Shown here: one piece after another, positions 63,471 through 64,000 of the stretch
How the letters are laid out: each line of letters starts with the position of its first letter
How positions within the stretch are numbered: position 1 is the first letter of the stretch
DNA from: Theocolax elegans
Taxonomy: Eukaryota > Arthropoda > Insecta > Hymenoptera > Cerocephalidae
Assembly (NCBI GenBank): GCA_026168455.1
Contig: CM047428.1
Location: 88,306,594 to 88,370,593, forward strand
Length of the DNA stretch: 64,000 nt
Reading direction: 5' to 3'
Made by a program: the position numbers and the translations under genes
Notes under the pieces: model-generated
Seen by the model: only the letters and a program-made list of their open reading frames with translations
What the model was told of the DNA's origin: nothing
Database searches by the model: none

Positions 63471-64000
63471 TCACTCGTAGAAATTACAAATTTATTATCA
63501 TTACATGGTGTTTAATAATAAATTAAACGAGCGAAAGATAATTATAGAGAGATATTATGAAATAAAAACTTTTTATTTTTATAAGCGGGAACGTCGGTTT
63601 TAAATTGAAAATAAGGTACTGCATATGGCGTGCAACGATCATTATTTGAGACGCGAAATAGTTCTAATTGTTGGGTGAAGTAACGTACATTTTATTTACG
63701 AATTTATCGGTATTTCGCAACGAAGTACATCTAATTAATTACTATTTAGGCTTAAACGCGACACGTCAATAAAGTTGGAGAGATTTACGACGAAAAACTC
63801 GATAATTGTAAATGAATCATGGAAATATTTTATGTTAATCACTTGGCTGAAAATCGTGACGAATTGTTAGATAATTAACAGATCATTTTGACAAAATATC
63901 CACCTAATTTTTAGAGATAACCATTCATCTATAGTTTTCCGCGAAAAATCATATTAGCTCTTACAGTAAAATTAAAAATTGATAAATTCAAATATTATAA

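Larger units (their letters stand above)
60226..64000. other. Intergenic, no recognised gene
   Basis: AT-rich. Contains an unrecognised 108-codon frame (61011-61337 minus), a dispersed repeat end (62096-62123), an ATATAC tandem (about 63076-63110) and a long (GA)n (63425-63467). Confidence 0.5.

Overview
This window is eukaryotic nuclear DNA, most likely from an insect and probably a hymenopteran. It is very AT-rich but keeps many CpGs, it is crowded with GA/GT/AT microsatellites, its genes have long introns, and its only recognisable proteins are insect-type fatty acyl-CoA reductases (FARs). The lineage is inferred from style and gene family; no species-diagnostic sequence was found. Two FAR genes lie head-to-tail on the minus strand. 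The first is complete. It runs from an ATG at 48665 to a TAG at 35420 in six coding exons (48465-48665, 44464-44703, 39778-40042, 38365-38667, 37122-37329, 35420-35726), and every junction is GT-AG and in phase. It encodes 507 residues with the NADPH-binding TGGTGFMG motif, a YALTK (YxxxK) active site, the RPSIV...EP..GWVDN core and a C-terminal FAR_C domain ending in a membrane segment. The second shows only its first coding exon (13064-13279, 72 residues, TGGTGFLG motif). I could not find its later exons in the 13 kb to the left, so the gene very likely continues outside the window across a long first intron. FARs reduce fatty acyl-CoA to fatty alcohol with NADPH, for waxes, cuticular lipids, pheromones and ether lipids. 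A tandem pair suggests a locus that grew by duplication. Layout: 1-13063 is the presumed intron 1 or flank of the left FAR gene and carries a TTAA-flanked element and older repeats. 13280-35419 is intergenic and carries a 1.65 kb near-perfect foldback palindrome (18091-19743), a TA-flanked inverted-repeat MITE (29087-29341) and many microsatellites. 35420-48696 is the complete FAR gene, whose introns hold a MITE, a tRNA-like retroposon and repeat ends. 48697-64000 has no recognisable gene and contains two palindromic elements (49816-50364, 59754-60225) and a terminal-inverted-repeat element with coding-like remnants (53978-54891). Apart from the FAR pair, the most distinctive content is this set of foldback and inverted-repeat elements. 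The largest would give a hairpin RNA with about 740-bp arms if transcribed through, and each arm carries the same gene-like remnant. No tRNA, rRNA, CRISPR or bacterial-type feature was found.
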